Part shown: one piece after another, positions 33,946 to 46,208 of the stretch
How positions within the stretch are numbered: the first letter of the stretch is position 1
Layout of the letters: every line of letters starts with the position of its first letter
Assembly (NCBI GenBank): GCA_009192285.1
Contig: WBVU01000008.1
Span: 1,498,370 to 1,562,369, forward strand
Length of the DNA: 64,000 nt
Direction: 5' to 3'
Origin: Morchella semilibera
Lineage: Eukaryota > Ascomycota > Pezizomycetes > Pezizales > Morchellaceae
Notes under the pieces: generated by a model
The model's database searches: none
Seen by the model: the letters and a program-made list of their open reading frames with translations, nothing else
What the model was told of the DNA's origin: nothing
Position numbers and translations under genes: made by a program

Positions 33946-34736
33946 CTACATCCAAGCCCTACACGCAAACCTCTCCCTCCTCCACACCAGGCTCCCATCC
34001 GGCGCCTTCTCCAGCTCCCCGCCCGCCTCCACAAAGTAATCATTCCGCAACTTCTCGTTCACCTCCACGGCTTGCAGATGCGGCGGATAGTAGAACGTCT
34101 CGGACACGAACGCCGTGCCCTGCAGCGTCTGCGGGATCGACCGCTGTATCGCGTCCGTACACACCAGACTACCACACTCGTTAGCACACCCCCGTGATAC
34201 CCCTAGGAGGGGAGGGGGGGGGGGACATACATGTCTCCGCCGTTGAGCGACACCTGGACGCGCTCCCCACGCGCCGTTACCATCGTCACGTGGAAGGCCA
34301 CGTTGCGCCTCTCGCGGCACCCCAGAAGCGTGGCGACGTACGCGCCGTACTTGCGCACCTCTGTGTCCTCGTAGCGCGGCACGGGGACGAGCAGTTTCGA
34401 CGTGCCGAGGGTGTAGCGCGGGTGGAGGCGGAAGAGCACCTCGCCCACGGCCTGTCTGGGTCAGCTGGAGGTTCAGGAGTGCCCCGGGGGCGGGAGGGGG
34501 TGGAGTACAGGGCTGAGGAAGTTGTCTTTGAGCAGGAACTCGAAGGTTGTGAGGCCGAGGTTTCCGCACACTTCGCGCGCTTGAACGAGGTTGAGGGAGT
34601 TCATGGGGACGGTGATGTTGGCGCGTTGGAGGATCACGATGGCGCCGTCGGTGAGGAGTTGGTGGGTTGCTGCTTCGGCGGAGAGGGGGGAGGTGAGGTC
34701 GAAGGTTGCATGGCCGGAGATGCTGCGGACCTCCAT
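33946..34736 (-). CDS. hypothetical protein (223 aa, three exons)
   Basis: Exons 34736-34509, 34451-34231, 34168-33946; introns of 57 and 62 nt with GT-AG ends and matching phases. Start context acaccATGg is strong. The protein begins MEVRSISGHATFDLTSP, has a central GEVLFRLHPRYTLGTSKLLV and KYGAYVATLLGCRERRNVAF, and ends with TFYYPPHLQAVEVNEKLRND and a basic tail. It looks globular with alternating strands, but I do not recognise the family. Coding is supported by three consecutive in-frame splices and biased third positions (GC-rich). The second intron starts GTATGT and runs straight into 11 C and has a GCTAAC branch site. No transmembrane segment or signal peptide. Confidence 0.68.
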
Positions 34737-36060
34737 GGTGTCAAATCTGGGATAGTCGCTTCAAGTGCTGAGGGGTTAATTCCGGGTGTTGAGAGAGGGC
34801 GAGTCGCGACATCACGGGGAAGGAGGTTGAGGTGATGCGCGTCTCTTATCGCCGGCACTCGGCCGGGGGGATAAGAGTCGGATAAGGGTGGGATAAGCAC
34901 GGCACAGACTAGGCCCAGCTGGGAAGGTGCAGCTTGAATGAGTCCTCTATTCCCACCTTTGCTCTTCCCCGCACCATATAAAGCCCCCCAAAGGTAACGG
35001 TGATTGGCGCAGCGCAGGCGAAAAACCCACAACCGTGCATGACGCCGGTTAATGCGCGTAGTTTTGATCCACTCGCGCTAGCTCGGCTATGGCCCGCCTA
35101 CCGCAATCCCCCGAGATATTCGACTCGCGTGTATCGTTTGGTCTGGTAGCGATCGGAAGTGAGGTTTTAACAGGAGCCATAGAGATACCACCGATCAACA
35201 CAGTTTTCATACACGAGATTTATGTTTCAAATCTTGGCCTAATTCAGATTCTGGTGGGGTGGAGAGAGATGCGCTTCTGGGCACCTTCTTTGTGAATCAG
35301 AAGTAAAACTGGCCTATAGACACCTTCAGGTGCCTAGATACAAGATGCATAATTTTAAAACTCTCGGGACCCTGTGCTCCTCTGTTTCGCCACTTGCGAC
35401 AATACATAATGGATATGCGAGCAACTACACGTCTGTACGGTCATGACATATCACTCGCATTAGCTATTAGCCAACCAAACATTTTATTATATATTTGTTT
35501 ATACTTCATAAAACCCAACATCTTGTTTTCCAAACTCGCCTTGATCTCTACACGCCCGCACCAAAGTACTAGTAAGCCCAACCAGATGCGCCTCGCCCGC
35601 AACTATTGCCCAGAACTGATATATCCCGGATGTTCGAACACTGGCAGAATCCCTCTCATATGCATTACCGCCGGTAGGGACGTGGCGGTCCTTAGGATGT
35701 TCGCCGGTTTGCGCGTGAGGGGATTTCGCTGGCGGTTTGAACATTCGGGAGATGGTAGGCATGCTTCCACGCTTTTGTCAAATATAGACGTCTATTCAGG
35801 GGATTAATCTAGACTGGAACTGAGGGCTGACAATCGTCCTTTAGGAAAGTAGATTCCTATTCTGCTGGCTCGGAGTATAAGTGTGTTCCAGCGGTCTGGC
35901 ATTCGCGGCCCATACAAAATCAAGCCCCAAATCACAGACCGCCGTATTCCCAGTCGTGGAAAATGCGGTAATTATGGCGCCTCTGCAATTCTTCCAATGA
36001 CCTTTTCTGATCGCATGATTGCATCGAAGGGGGATGGGATAGGCGTTGCACACCACTGTT
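34737..36060. other. intergenic, no supported gene
   Basis: A 68-codon frame at 35089-35295 contains IHEIYVSN, faintly like part of a jacalin domain, but has no continuation. Other frames are short. No gene called. Confidence 0.4.
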
Positions 36061-36069
36061 TTGGTTACG

Positions 36070-36309
36070 GATGTCTAGAGTAGTAAAAAATGAAAAGGAG
36101 AGTACAGAGAGGTGGAAGGAATCAAAAGAGTGAAAAAGAAATGGAATGAAAATAGTAATGATAATAATAACAATAAAAACAACGAAAATAATAAATGAAA
36201 ATAGAGGTAGAGATAGAGATAAAGATAAAAATAAGGATGGGGTAGAAATAAATATAAAAATAAAAATAGAACAAATAATAAAAATCATAGAAACGGTTAT
36301 GTGTTATGT
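36070..36309 (+). repeat. A/G-rich simple sequence, left half
   Basis: Dominated by GAAAATAATAA, AGATAAAGATAAAAATAAGG and similar motifs, strongly purine-biased on the plus strand, with T and C rare. Long minus-strand frames here (Phe/Tyr/Ile-rich) are artefacts of composition. Continues after the element at 36310-36617. Confidence 0.7.
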
Positions 36310-36617
36310 GCGGTAAACGTGTCAAAAGTGATTTTACCAACAGTGGTGAAAATAATACCAGCATTTATACCTTAAAATGAATGAAAGCACAGACCTTTTG
36401 GCCAAAATAGGATATATAATACCAGTGTATATGAATATTGTCCACCGGTGATGGGTCATTTTACCACCGGTGGCAGCTATTTTACCACCGGTGTGAAACT
36501 GTTGGTATCAATGATAATGCAGACTAAAGACTGAAATTTAGCATTTAAACTGGAATAGGCACTGAAATCCGGCGCTTATACCACCGTTGGTAAAATTACT
36601 TTTGATATATTTACCGC
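36310..36617. mobile_element. inverted-repeat (MITE-like) element, ~308 bp
   Basis: Ends are ~37-bp imperfect inverted repeats starting GCGGTAAA and containing TCAAAAGT-ATTTTACCAAC-GTGG. The interior has several copies of ATTTTACCACCGGTG. It sits in the middle of an A-rich tract, so the insertion splits what was one simple-sequence block. No clear target duplication and no coding capacity. Confidence 0.68.
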
Positions 36618-36619
36618 TC

Positions 36620-36910
36620 TTTGGAAAATAAGGAAAATAAGGAAACAATGAAAGTAAAAAAATTAAAAACAATAAAAGTAATAGTAGAAATAATAAAATA
36701 ATGAAAATAAAAAAATGAGGGAAATAGAAAAATAAGGAAAATAATAAAAACAGTAGGAACCGCAGAAATAGTAAAGGTAATAGAAATAATAGAAATGGCT
36801 AGGGTAATAAAAATATGTCCACAACCGAAAAAAAATAATAACAGTCGAAAAAAAAAAGATTAATGAAGGAAATAAAAAATTAATAGAAACAAAATAATCC
36901 AAAGGAAAAA
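36620..36910 (+). repeat. A/G-rich simple sequence, right half
   Basis: Same purine-biased composition as 36070-36309 (GGAAAATAAGG, AGTAATAGTAGAAATAAT, AAAAAATAATAAC). No gene. Confidence 0.7.
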
Positions 36911-38703
36911 GAGCCAATAGTGATATCCCGTAGTAACAAGTTATGAGTTATCTTTAGTTGGTCTATTAGCCGCTATCATCACCCGAGTTGGCAGGCTCTC
37001 ATCTGTGGAGATAACAAAGCGCCTAGATGCTCTCTGACTCGCCTGATTTAACTGCCTATCTGGCCTTACCCTACGATCTATCTTTCCGATCAAGACCGGA
37101 TCAATAAATAGTATTACAGAACCTCCCTCGGTCACGGAGAACTTTGCCTATTAAAAGAAGAGGAAGGAAAATGGGGTTCAGGTCTTGTTAGGGCTTGAGC
37201 ATTCTTCTAGGTGGACAAAATTTCGAGGCCTATCTCGAGACCTCCCGACCCAATCCTGTCTCTTCAGTCTTTGTGTCACATCTCGTTCCCATCGCTCAAA
37301 AGATATTATGTAGTGCGTAACACCCAATGGCAAGAATGCTTCCTCCTGGTCTCCCGTTACAAACTAAAGTAATAATAGAGGAGAGTGAGAAAGGATTAAC
37401 ATAAGCTTACTATGTATATACACTTCATTACACCTTTCTTGGAGGTCTCAATCAGCTAGGGGTCCATCCTCCTGTGTTTATTAATTCTTTGATTTTAGAT
37501 ACCTGGTATGCTTATGGGAACAGGTTCAGCCCAAAGATGGTGGGGTCACTATCGTATCCTCGTTAATACGGTATTAGTACAGCATTCTTTCTCGAATACC
37601 TGTTTAGTTCGGTGCTCGTCAGTAGTCCTCTGGTAGTGATTTCACCTCGCTTTTTTGTGCTGTATCCAAAGAGCACCGGGGGCTCCCTACATTCGATCCC
37701 TCCGTGCTAAGAAGAGAGGAAGGAAGCTCACCAACACATAATCTAAGAAGTATTATCACGCCCCTCGAGGTTGATCTTGGAATTAAATAGGCATACGCTA
37801 TATCTAAACTTCCAGCGGACGGGTCGCGTCCGGCGTGTGGGTCAGAACCCAAAAGCGCAAGTAATCTGGACTCCTTCCTGACAACCCTTATCGCCATAAC
37901 TAAAGGGCGGGCACAATCTGGTCAGCGGGGCCATTCTTTGGCTGTCACCTATTATAATCACCTGAAGGATAGGGGGCGCTATTCACATGTTCCAATAAGT
38001 ATGATGCTCCGGCTCCGACGATTCGGTCAGAACGCCTTGGGCCATACCTTCAAGAGTGTGTCGAGGATCTAGACCATTGCTTATGCAATACCCCCCCCCC
38101 CCCATAGGACCAGTGTTGAAGCTTGCTAAGTCGCCGGGACTTAGCTGACGTGCCCTTCTGTGAGGATCTGGTGGGCTCGGAACTGAATAAATCATGAGGG
38201 CCTACAAGACTAGAGATGATATACAGGGACGATGTTTTCAGGGCCTTGGAGTGGCGCTCCATCGCAAGATCACTCGATATATATATAACATGATTTTGAT
38301 ATTTATTACTACGCCATACGATTAGAGACCATGATGATCGGCGAACGTGTCATCTACGACAATTGTCTTATTTCCCTGATATTAAAGAGTCGGGTCATAA
38401 ATGATAGTGGGAACTGTGGGGACTCTATAAGTATACGTGTATGATACCACAGGTGGAAAGGTAGTGTTGTGGAACTGATAGATAGGGTCGCCATATTTCA
38501 CACTGCAAAGAATATCATGACATCGAGATTAAAAGAAAATTCGTCAGGACGAAATAAAGGGTATATAAATATCAGAGCAAAGCGAGATGAGCAGATGCAG
38601 AGAGATGTGATAAAGGCAATAGAGCAGCCAACAAGAAAACGTCCTCACCCGCTCCGGGTTTCCTAGGACACTAGTGAGGACGTGGTAGGTGCGAAAATGC
38701 CCA
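36911..38703. other. intergenic with C14 run
   Basis: No supported gene. Run of 14 C at 38091-38104. Short frames without recognisable motifs. Confidence 0.45.
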
Positions 38704-40764
38704 CTAGAAATGGGGGAAGTAGTCCCCCCACGGGGTACTATCAAAAGAACCGTAAGGAAGACTCCTAAGACTAAGAAAAGATTCTACGAAGAGATATAAT
38801 CGCCCAAGCGGAACAGCCGTAATAGTGGCAATTACGGGTGGAACTGTAAATAGGAGGAAACAAATGAAAATTGCATCGTAAAGGGTCCACTTACTCTGAG
38901 TGTAGTCGTCAAGAAAATCGAAGATGGGGGCATAGTAGAGCGTAAACACATTAAAGAGGGCATTATAACCACTGTTATACAACGCCTGGAGAAATAAGAC
39001 GTACGATGGTACGACAGCCATCACACAGGACGACACCCGCCAAAGCAGGCGTTCTACCGGGGATGGAAAATGTGTATTCCAGGCAGCTGCATGGCAGGCG
39101 CCGTAGAGAAGTAGGATAAGAATGGCAGATGACACGTTTGAGATGTATATTTCGTCCAGGATATCGCTAGCGTCGAGAGCGGACACGTGGCTTAATAATT
39201 CAACCCTAGGCCATTTGGATCGCTTTCCAGCTTCGTGGGCTTTGGCAGCCTCGTTTAGGAAATCGAGGTCTTCCGAGGGCATTACACAATTCATCCGAGA
39301 ATCCGATACGTGGTGGACAGTGACAGCTCCAAGGTCGAGGAAATGATCCCTGTTGATTATCAAACGTGTGGGATCGGCGACCGAAGCTTCGGCTAGCCGT
39401 AGTACTTGTCGTTCTAGTACTTGTTGTTCTCGCCAGCGTGCTAGCCTACCAGGAAAGAGCACGGTGTTTGTTGTGGGCTGTGGGCGGTGGGGGGTGTAAT
39501 GTCGCCTCTCTATGAATAATCGTTTGTCTATATGTAATCGTTAAGGATATGTCAGTCTGATGTATGTATATATATATATGTGTGTGCACGCCGGTGGAAA
39601 AATAAGAATTGTAAACAAGGACCGCTAGCTCGCGCCTTTTAGGGGTCGGTTGGGGCAGTCGATCATATACATACCTCTTAAGTTAATATGCAGCTCAATC
39701 TTTAAGGAACGACCTTGATATTTTCCTGTATTTTGATTAATGCTCTCAGCGTATAACTGCATCCGGTCGCTAGTACCAGTGATAATACCGGGTACAGCCA
39801 GAGGTTCGCCTACGTCTTGTGGCTTGTTGAACCAAAAGGCGTACATCCCGACGGCGCAAATTACATGCATCGCGACGTGGATCTCTAGCAGGGTGACGGG
39901 CAGACCGCTGGCCTTGCGAACAATGCACTGCACCAACATCCACACTGCCTGCAAACACACCATCGTCTTTCCCAAAACCTCCGCCTTGCCTTTGTCTTGG
40001 ACCTCACGGTAGTGGATAAATTCTCGCTTTATAAGCATCTCCGCCTCCGGCTCCTCGGGTTGGTTCCTGCTGACCGGGGCAGTAAGGGTGCTCCCAAACC
40101 CTACCTCCGGCTCGGGTCGATCCGGGTCTAATTCATGAAATTCTACCGCGTCCTCTGTCTTAGCCGCTTCGACTACCGTATTCACAGTCTGTTTCATTAA
40201 TTCCTTAAACGTTCTCTCTTCAAGTACCTCCCCCGTGGTCTTGGTACGTGCTAGGACGAGGTAAGCCCGAGTACTGAGAGTATTTTTAAAGTTGGCTGGT
40301 ACTTTATACGCCGGTAAAAATGAGACCCCGCCCATGGTCACAAAAAACGCGCCCTTCATGCGAAGGGTGTCCTCCGTACTATTGGGCACTATGCCATAAA
40401 GGTCGCACCACTTCCGGTGAAACTCTCGCGCCTGCTGCCACTCGTAGAAAGCGACTGCAAGCACGACCTCCGGCGCCAACATCCCGACGATGACGAAGTA
40501 AAGCCTATGTTTCACCTTCTGCCAGGTCGTGGCGTTCGGTTTCACGTTGGGATGAATCGCTGTCCAGACACATAGACCAAGAGTCAATACCGAAGTAAGG
40601 ATAATGCTAAAGGTTCCCCGACCCTTAGGCTCCTTCTTCCACCCCGGATCAGCGACGGGGGTGGCGGGGACATCAACACCGGCGGCGGTGGTGTTTAGAG
40701 TAGGAGCTGCCAGGCAATATGCGGCCTGCCAGGCGAGCGAGACTAGGGTGGCCTTGTTGCTCAT
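38704..40764 (-). CDS. multi-pass membrane protein of a fungal-specific family (608 aa, two exons)
   Basis: Exons 40764-39675 and 39440-38704; the 234-nt intron starts GTATGT and ends CTAG, phase preserved (1090 + 737 nt). Hydrophobic segments: a possible signal or anchor at ~8-20, FSIILTSVLTLGLCVWTAIH (~52-71), LYFVIVGMLAPEVVLAVAFY (~88-107), a pair around 270-310, and three to four more in the C-terminal exon (SAILILLLYGACHAAAW, VMAVVPSYVLFLQALY, AIFICFLLFTVPPVIATITA). The combination of TAIHPNV after the first segment, FPSPVERLLWRVSS, and a terminal ESFLSLRSLP is typical of a large family of uncharacterised fungal transmembrane proteins with no established function. A hydrophilic loop (~150-265) is rich in Glu and Lys. 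The intron is longer than others here, so a different acceptor is possible. Confidence 0.8.
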
Positions 40765-43700
40765 CGAGGTTGGCCGGCAGTAATGATCGCTGTGCAGGAC
40801 GGTAACGATGGTAGGAATAAGATGTCGAGGTCCAAACCCGGCGGGGCTCTGATTATAATAATATTCGTGTCCGGTTCGATTTCTGTATTAGCATGCACGT
40901 CAGTACCCGTAGTAAAATACTACGTACGGTAACCCTAACGGTGAGGTGTAATATGAACTCTTTTGTCCGTGAACCTGGGCTGAGCTCTTGAAACATACTG
41001 GAGAAACAGTAACACCATACCTTGCAAGAATGCGCACTTGGAGATTGATGTTGATGGCTGCCACGAGTTAACCTAGCATCTATGGCCAGCATCCATGGCC
41101 AGCTGCGCGAGGGTGAGGTGAGGAAATATAGGGAAGCTTCAGCATTTGCTGTGGGCACTCAATGTAGCGCCTAGGCCTCCGCCTTACGACTCTGTAGCCT
41201 ATCCTTACCTACCATAGCCCACGATTGTAACACTGAAACATATTGTGTGCTCCCACAACGAGTGCGCCAGTGCTTGATTGGCTTGGGTGGTTTTTCAGCT
41301 TCTTGGCATATATGAATTCGGGGGACAACCCCGACCGACAGCTAGTGAAGGGTAGAAGTTACCATACAAGGAACCCCGCCGGTCCTGATCTCAACCTTGG
41401 AAACAACGATCCAGTGAAAAAAGAATACTGCAAATACTCTAGTCCCGCCCCCGCTCGAGCTGAAGGAAGAATTAGTCTCTCTTTGTGGAACGGAGCCAAT
41501 CAAGAACTTCCAACTATTACCACAAAACTGAGTTAGTGTTGGATTTGTTATTCCCCACTGCCCAGCCACCGACCGCAGCGCTCAAGTAGCACTCTGTGGG
41601 TGGTGGGAAGAGAGGAGTTGGCACGCATGAGTGGTAACTCACACTCGATTGAGTTTTTCAAGATCTGTAGATTGGGGGGCAAAGCTCGTTCGACCGGACG
41701 TGCCGGAGTCTCTAATACGTAGGATTCCCTGGCGAGATAGAGATTCATAGGGGGGGTAATGATCGAGGCTAAGCAAACTTTGACAAACCAGAGTACAAGA
41801 AATCTGTGGTCTCAGCCCGGCAACTCCTCAGGCAATGGAGAGTACTATTTGCGAGCGTTTTCCACCAATTCCATGTGCAGGTAGGTGTGGGTACGGTGCC
41901 GATAGGGAAACGAGCCTCCACCGTAGGCGCATGAACATCTGCAACCCACACGAACAAGGCTGAAATATTCGTGGACTGTCTAGGTAAGCAACCAACAGAT
42001 TACATATCGGAATATGGCAGCAATCTGTGGACGAGTACCCCTATCAAGAATTTACTTAAAGACGACCCCAAGGTATCTATTTAGTAACTCTTTGGAACTT
42101 ACTATATTACTCCCCCCACGTGATGAGATATTTTATCCCTGCCAATAGCTTGGGGTCTAAGATGAAAATAAATATCGGTGGGACGATGTAAAGTAGTCAT
42201 GACAGTAGTGCGCATCCGACGAAAATTTTAGTGGTGCCCGTGGACCGCCGGTGTTCGTCAAGTTCCTGCTACAGCATTTGGTATCAGTCCGTCGCAGCAT
42301 TGGAAAACAATAATCAGAAGCCTAATACAGATCCCCAATTCTATGTAAATATCGATGTGCAGGAAACTCAGGCCTGGGGAGATAAGAAAAGGAAATTTTA
42401 TTAATTAATTGATCAGTAAGAGGTGAGAGTAGACGAAATAGAAGAATAGAGAAGTATGTCTAGCTGATTACTCACCCAAAAATCAAGTCTACTGACCTCG
42501 GGGGAGTACAATACCATTAGCCGTCTGTTACCTTGGAATCGATTGTTACTACTCGATTCCTGCGCCATAGTATGCCCTTTTGTGCATTCCGAACCTCTAC
42601 TCCTCCTAGAATCAGCGGTATTGCGTAGGAGTGTTTCTGGGGTCTGGCTGTAGGGGGGACTTGCGATACTGAGTTGATTGGGCTATAGGCAGTCTTGTGT
42701 ACTGGGGATAGGACATGCCGTGTGTTTGTCGTAATTGCGTGTGGACTGGGGGATGTGCCTGGGTTCTGGGCGCGCTTTACAACAAATGTTGCATGATGCC
42801 GGGCACGCGGTAGTGCTCTGTGCGCCCGCAGCCAGGACAGGAGGGGCTCAATATTATATTGTACCAGTCTTTACCCAGGCTTTATACTACGCGGCTACCT
42901 TGAGGCTTTACCGGCCCTGGGAAAGAATTAATTAATGCATCTCCCGGCGCCAACCAACTTTAGCGGGCAAATTCAGATGCCTTAATTTGAGCAGAGAATC
43001 TAATAACATTTTCGATGTATTTTTCGATAATGTTCTTGTATGGGTGCTTTTTTCTAGAGCCCTTTCTAGGCACCTGTGACTAGTTTATAGCGTCAACTAT
43101 TCCCGGCTGGAGAGGTAGGGGGAAAGGTGCCGGGGGAAAGGCATTGGTATGGTTCCCCGAACTACACGTTCGACTAAATAGAAAGGGAAAGGTGATGGGA
43201 AAGGTATCGGTGAATGTATTATAAATGGAGTGTGGAAGTTTATTGCGGGGGAAATCGGGAAAGGATGTGTAACAGAATGAACTAGGAAAGATACTGGGAA
43301 CTAAACGCATAGGAGAACATATTAGGCGCACGTCAGCATATTAATATCTCACCTAAAGATTGATGGTGTCAGTGATAAGATCTACGCTGGTCACAATGGC
43401 GAGTGTTCAGCTCCGGTCATGCTCAAAATCAATGTCCTTGAGCGTTGAGGTAGCCACACAGCGAACTTGAGGTTCCGTCTACAGATTCGTTTCCCCATGC
43501 CAATCATAAGCCATTCACAGTGATTCTATTTAGCACAAGGCCTAGCTTAGGAATACGATATATTTACTGCCGAACTATGAGCTCTATTGAGATTTCCGAC
43601 GACAAGCAATATCCAGTGCACCACCAGATTACGGCCGACGACATCCTAGCTGCCTTCAAACTTTAAAAGACCGAAACCCATGTATATCTTTCTAGCCCTA

Positions 43701-45956
43701 CGTCTTCTGCCCTCTGACCGACCCACCCGCTGGTGCTGTGCTAGGTAGAGCGGCCGCGCTTTATACTCCATAAGCTACCATGCCACCGCCGACCCGGGCT
43801 CTAAATCCCCTCTTGCCCCTAATAAGAGCACAACGAGTGCACCGCGGGTTAAGAGACGCGGCCAATGCATACCCCCCCCCCCCCCACCCCTCCACAAGAT
43901 CCGACATTACCCAGACCAACAACACTCCCATTCTCCTCCCCCCCTCATTCATATCCGTGAACTTTCCCACAAATACATCATCCCTTCACTGGGAAACCTT
44001 ATAACCCCTTCAGGTTGACGGACGTAGTCGCCGTTGCGCTTGTCGCACCCCCGCGAGAGGTATCGGCAAGCTCATCACCGCGAGACTAGCGCTTGGAGAT
44101 GGTCTCATTGCACGGAAGACAAGAACCGGTGGGCGCGCTGTGTAATACCACAAGGTCAGTTGTATTGCGCATAGCCGGGATGGACCCCTTGTGTTATGTA
44201 TTGTAGATATTGGGGTTGGTCTGCTTTGGCATCTCTCATTACAGCACACCATGCACCCACCACGCCCTCAAACGAGGATGATTCCACTGTTCCTCCTATC
44301 CTGCCTTAGCTATAGGTAATCTAACACAAAGAGTACTTAAATGTAGAGAGGCATCGCGTTCCGCGCATGACCTTGTCGAGGCTGAGAACAGTTGTTGTTG
44401 TTGTTGCTGCTGTTGTTGTCGCGTCGTGTAATGATGAGGCTCTGCGTTGTGGATCGGTGGTTGCGTGCCAAGAAAAAAAAAAAAAAAGAACCCCACTACC
44501 CCGCTACCCCGCTATCCCACAACAATATTTTTTCATCAACCCGACTACGGTATTGTACTTCGACTACACATCTCTATATATTCGCCTTAACCTCACCTCC
44601 ACCCCCCACCCCCACCCCCACCTGCACCTCCAGACTCCATGATCCTACCACCGTCACGACCAAGACTGCCTCCGCAGATCCGCCCGTAAACGACTCCACC
44701 ACACACACTCGGCTACGCGACATAGCTCCGGCTACAACCATCCACCACATCAACCTCGCCCTCGCATATAGAGGTCCGCACGGATCTGTCTTAGGTTCAA
44801 CCCTAGATCCCCCCAGGTTCGGCACGGTGTATACGGCCTTTCCTCCCCCGTTGGTGGTTAATCGGGGTTCTACTAGCAGGGAAGGAAGCGCGAGCCTCTT
44901 TTCCTCCTATGTCGCACTAGTCTACTCGTATCTCCGACGACTGCGTCTCAATGTGCTAAATGGCAGGTTCACCCCCTACTCAGCATGCACTTTGGATAGA
45001 TATTGCTTCGCTATTGTGAAGCCAAAGTCCTTCCGGATTAACCTGGTAACGGTAAGCCCTGCTGTGTTCCTATTGCTATTCAGAGTCGTGCGGCGAAATC
45101 ATGTTGGCCATGCTTTGCTCTTTCAGATGAATAACCTAGACTCAGCTAGTATATTTTTCATTTTTTTCTCAACTACATACGCATGTATATACCTCACATC
45201 TCATTAATACATCTATCTGTAAAGTCAGACAAACTGCTCGATACACATGTCAAGAAACATGTCCTATCAGACAGAAGATTTCTCGCCCGATGCCCTCCCA
45301 GGTACACCTAGCCTGTTTCTCGAGTGAGACATTCCCCACATGTTCTCCAGGTTGACAACGTCACACCTCTTCCGACGGCGCGACACCCCCCCACCCCCCC
45401 GGGACCCATATCTCATCCGACGAGTACTCGTTTTTATAGGAGTGCTGTCTGCCTTTGCTCCATTCTTGCTTGCTCCTGAATTCCGCTGGTCCGAGGGGTA
45501 CTTTAGATGAGCTGGTTTACCCGGGGTGGCTTCTGGGTTGGCTGGTTTTGAAGTGTCTTGTAGGTGGTTCTAAGAGGGCGAGGGGCTCTCTGCCCTACTA
45601 AATCTCTCCGCTAATGATAACATGAACGCCTAACTACTTATATCAATATAACACCTTTTACCCCTAACATCCCGCCTTCAACTCAGGCCGTTCTAATCAT
45701 ACGCTACACCACTCTTATTCAATAAATCCGATTTCGATCTCGCGGTGAATGTAAAAATATATTTTTTAAAGAGAAAAAGAAAAGAAAGAAAGAGAGAAAG
45801 AAAACCGAAAAAAAACCGGTCACATACCATTACTCCTTATTTTTTCTTTCTCCTCGAATTTTTTGTTGTTCATATTTATTACTAGGGATTTTCTTATTGC
45901 TTATGTTTAATACGTAGAATTTTCCAAGGAGACTAATTTGGTCAACATCCCCTGAG
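40765..45956. other. 5.2-kb gene-free stretch with simple repeats
   Basis: No supported gene. Contains a run of 14 C at 43872-43885, a (GTT)n microsatellite at ~44391-44420, C-rich CACCCC repeats near 44600, and a G/A tract at 45771-45802. The long plus-strand frame at 44392-45207 begins inside the microsatellite without ATG and has no recognisable motif. Confidence 0.45.
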
Positions 45957-46015
45957 GCTAAATATTGGTTCTTGGTGGCCGGGTTTTAGTGTGGGTAGGC
46001 CGTCAAGAGCTTATG
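45957..46015 (+). repeat. dispersed CCGCCAAGAGCT-type repeat, copy 3
   Basis: GCTAAATATTGG, CTTGGTGGCC, GGGTTTTAGTGTGGGTAG and CCGTCAAGAGCT align with copies at 29487 and 33527. Confidence 0.5.
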
Positions 46016-46147
46016 ACTTGAGCTGGAAAATTTGGAGATACGAGTCTTCAGTGGCCTGGGGAATATGTATTTTCTGCCATTCCCACAATGAAATCTGTAA
46101 ATGAACCTAACTATGCATGGAATTTCTGATCTAAATGTAGTTCTTAT

Positions 46148-46208
46148 TCAAAAGTCCCGGGACAACGCAACCGCGAGTTACTACGGGGCCTTGTCCCGGG
46201 ATTTTTGA
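46148..46208. repeat. 61-nt hairpin (TCAAAAGTCCCGGGACAA arms)
   Basis: 18-nt arms (46148-46165 and 46191-46208) are complementary at 17 of 18 positions around a 25-nt loop; each arm itself contains the palindrome TCCCGGGA. Possibly a tiny snap-back element. Not related in sequence to the three ~90-nt hairpins. Confidence 0.7.

Noticed and set aside
35089-35295. 68-codon frame containing IHEIYVSN, similar to a strand of jacalin lectins
   Set aside because: Only one short motif matches and no further lectin exons follow, unlike the gene at 29920.
36070-36920. Phe/Tyr/Ile-rich minus-strand frames that look like membrane proteins
   Set aside because: Direct products of the A-rich simple sequence; no ATG context or conserved segments.
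44392-45207. 271-codon frame starting with a Leu run
   Set aside because: Starts without ATG inside a GTT microsatellite; the rest is Pro/Thr-rich with no domain.
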